Shown here: piece after piece, positions 62,547 through 64,000 of the stretch
Position numbering within the stretch: the stretch's first letter is position 1
How the letters are laid out: every line of letters begins with the position of its first letter
NCBI GenBank assembly: GCA_964370815.1
Contig: CAYJKQ010000011.1
Location: forward strand, 15,622 to 79,621
Direction of reading: 5' to 3'
From: UBA12087 sp964370815
GTDB taxonomy: Bacteria > Chloroflexota > Anaerolineae > Anaerolineales > Villigracilaceae
DNA: 64,000 nt
Program-made: the position numbers and the translations under genes
The notes under the pieces: generated by a model
The model's input: the letters and a program-made list of their open reading frames with translations, nothing else
The model's database searches: none
What the model was told of the DNA's origin: nothing

Positions 62547-62901
62547 TTAACTAGAATCATACCATAAAAATGGTTGGAGCAAGGTTCATCCAAGAAAAGG
62601 TGTTTTTTTGGAAGTTCCCATTATTTCCAATGAGGAATATTGCATTTTTTTCGAAGATCGAACCCGTTTGACCACAATAAAGCCAATAATCATGCCATAA
62701 TGTTATGAGATAATAAACAAGATTTTTTTCATTAATTCAGGGTTACTACTCAGACCCTAAAGGTTTACCCGGAAAAAAAAGTGAGCGATGGTCAGAATAT
62801 CAGGCTTGGCGTTCAATTTTTCTGCCATTGAAACCTTTAGGGTCTTGACCTGAGCAGTTACAATTCAGGGAAGATACAAATAAATATTAAAGGATCACTC
62901 C
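62547..62901. other. 355-base intergenic region with an inverted repeat
   Basis: No gene seen. It contains the two convergent copies of the dispersed repeat at 62742-62766 and 62806-62862, described separately. The upstream part is AT-rich and may hold the divergent promoters. Confidence 0.6.
62742..62862. repeat. Inverted pair of a dispersed repeat (GACCCTAAAGGTTT family)
   Basis: AGACCCTAAAGGTTT (62752-62766) and its exact complement (62831-62845) form 15-bp perfect arms; imperfect pairing continues outward into ACTACTC / GAGCAGT with a small insertion. The right arm and its inner flank (about 62806-62858) match the copy at 63811-63851 in opposite orientation. It resembles a small palindromic repeat element. 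Confidence 0.7.
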
Positions 62902-63789
62902 ATGAGCTGGCAGGCAAAGATCACCAAGAAGATACTTTCTTTCCAATTGGCTGGCTGGTCGGAGGGGAATGTAGTTGATAAGCGCGCCCAGCAGGAGAAA
63001 ACCGCCAGGTATTTAAAACTTCCTGCGGATATTCGTTGTCAACCTGTAAATGTGAAGGGTGTTCCGGGTGAGTGGATCGATGCACCAGTGAATGATCAGG
63101 GGACGATCCTGTACCTGCATGGTGGTGCTTATACCCTGGGGTCGATCAATACGCATCGAGAGTTGGTTGCCCGGCTTTCACGCTCGACCAGAATGCGCGC
63201 CCTGGCGATCGATTACCGTTTAGCCCCCGAGCATCCCTATCCTGCTGCCGTTGAAGATGCCACCACGGTTTATCATTGGCTGCTAACGCAGGGTATTGAC
63301 CCTGCAAAAATGGTCATAGCTGGCGATTCTGCCGGGGGTGGGTTGGCTCTTGCAACCCTGCTCGCGCTGCGTGATGCCGGTGAATCTCTCCCGCTTGGGG
63401 CGGTTTGCCTTTCTCCCTGGGCAGATCTGGCTTGCACCGGTGCCTGCATCCATGAAAAAGCATCGTTGGACAAAATTCTTAGCCCGGATGGCCTCTCACG
63501 ATCTGCCAAAAGTTATGCCGGGGGGCATGATCTGCGATCCCCGCTGATCTCACCCCTCTACGGCGAATTGAAAGGTCTGCCACCCCTGCTGATCCAGGTT
63601 GGGACGGATGAGGTCCTGTTGGATGATGCCAGGCGGATTGCCGAAAAAGCTCAAATAGCCGGAGTGGATGTCACGCTGGAAATCTGGGAAGAGATGTTCC
63701 ATGTCTTCCAATTGATCCCCTTCCTGCCGGAAACAAAAAAAGCACTGGAAAATATCGCCGCTTGGGTAGCAAGATTATTCAATAAATAA
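62902..63789 (+). CDS. Alpha/beta hydrolase, HSL (acetyl esterase) family
   Basis: 295 aa. Oxyanion-hole motif HGGA at 73-76 (LYLHGGAYTLGS), nucleophile Ser143 in GDSAGGG, catalytic Asp in VGTDEVLLDDA and His in EMFHVFQLIP, plus DYRLAPEHPYPAAVEDA, all typical of the hormone-sensitive-lipase group. It probably hydrolyses short-chain esters in the cytosol. The start ATG 62902 follows AAAGGA. Dispersed repeat copies lie on both sides of the gene. Confidence 0.93.
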   Translation: MSWQAKITKKILSFQLAGWSEGNVVDKRAQQEKTARYLKLPADIRCQPVNVKGVPGEWIDAPVNDQGTILYLHGGAYTLGSINTHRELVARLSRSTRMRALAIDYRLAPEHPYPAAVEDATTVYHWLLTQGIDPAKMVIAGDSAGGGLALATLLALRDAGESLPLGAVCLSPWADLACTGACIHEKASLDKILSPDGLSRSAKSYAGGHDLRSPLISPLYGELKGLPPLLIQVGTDEVLLDDARRIAEKAQIAGVDVTLEIWEEMFHVFQLIPFLPETKKALENIAAWVARLFNK

Positions 63790-63810
63790 AAAAATCTTTA
63801 CCTGCTCAGG

Positions 63811-63851
63811 AAAAGACCCTAAAGGTTGCTCTGGCAGAAAAATTAGAACGT
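63811..63851 (+). repeat. Third copy of the GACCCTAAAGGTTT-family repeat
   Basis: The stretch from CTGCTCAGG to AACG agrees with the reverse complement of about 62806-62858 at nearly every position: CTGCTCAGG, AAGACCCTAAAGGTT, TGGCAGAAAAATT and AACG are shared. It lies 22 bases after the esterase stop. Confidence 0.7.
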
Positions 63852-63918
63852 TATTGTCATCCTCCCGAAGGACACCGGCGAAGTCCCCGACCCGCAGGGG
63901 AAAGGGGGGACGGTGTGA

Positions 63919-64000
63919 GCGAAGCGACACTTGCACCTGCATGCCAGTGCAGGTGAGGATCTCATTATTTGAGCAATGGGGAGATGCTTCGTCGCTTCGC
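63919..64000. repeat. Palindromic intergenic repeat, cut by the window edge
   Basis: GCGAAGCGAC (63919-63928) is repeated inverted at 63991-64000, and between them CACCTGCA (63934-63941) pairs with TGCAGGTG (63948-63955) across 6 bases. Sequences of the GAGCGAAGCGAC / GATGCTTCGTCGCTTCGC type are common dispersed repeats in bacterial genomes. The element may continue to the right. Confidence 0.65.

Noticed and set aside
1..64000. tRNA, rRNA, CRISPR array, insertion sequence or prophage
   Set aside because: No cloverleaf-like segment, regularly spaced direct-repeat array, transposase, integrase or phage structural gene was found when reading both strands by eye; a tRNAscan or IS search could still find something degenerate.

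Overview
The window looks like a chromosomal segment of a Chloroflexota bacterium, most likely class Anaerolineae. This is inferred from family content: a lipoprotein with an SH3-like domain, Thr/Pro linkers and an NBR1-type Ig-like domain, MerR/B12 regulators of the GEEHT type, BMP-type nucleoside ABC systems and a heliorhodopsin. No rRNA, tRNA, CRISPR array, transposase or phage gene was seen.

Region 1 (1-32731, all on the + strand) is one long surface-polysaccharide / glycoconjugate locus. It starts inside a Wzm-type export permease, followed by its Wzt ATPase. It then encodes sugar-nucleotide enzymes (PseB-type dehydratase, RmlD-like reductase, ManC, a CBS-fused UDP-sugar dehydrogenase), three different NeuB-family nonulosonate synthases, four CMP-sugar-type cytidylyltransferases, many glycosyltransferases (GT2, GT4 and three large GT-B-like proteins), two zinc-ribbon methyltransferases, Gfo/Idh/MocA and SDR oxidoreductases and a membrane sulfatase-fold enzyme. 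One synthase is fused to a sugar-isomerase TIM barrel. The simplest reading is a pathway making and exporting one or more sialic/legionaminic/pseudaminic-like sugars in a surface glycan.

Region 2 (32732-43845) is a housekeeping and accessory mixture: queF with a queuosine-precursor transporter behind a structured leader, a coiled-coil membrane protein, a YgbA-like protein, a DUF6508-like protein, a methyltransferase/VOC pair, a start-less Cys-rich reading frame that nothing else explains (38726-39133), pirin, an apparently leaderless trmD and two paralogous MFS transporters.

Region 3 (43846-53481) is built around BMP-family nucleoside uptake. It has one BMP lipoprotein plus a URO-D-family protein on the + strand, and a complete BMP-ATPase-permease-permease system on the - strand with a hairpin attenuator after the binding protein. 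A DUF6056-like membrane protein lies beyond it.

Region 4 (53637-57303) holds two dolichyl-phosphate-mannose-synthase-like GT2s, an FkbM methyltransferase and Ada.

Region 5 (57475-61326, - strand) is the most exciting part. A CarH-type B12 photoreceptor repressor, a heliorhodopsin and a DegV protein form a tight operon, followed by two small membrane proteins. The carH promoter is covered by five motifs in exact 11-bp phase (61277-61326), the layout known for CarH operators. This suggests that light, sensed by adenosylcobalamin, controls production of a heliorhodopsin.

The window ends with the SH3/NBR1 lipoprotein, an HSL-family esterase flanked by copies of a dispersed repeat, and a second palindromic repeat cut by the window edge.
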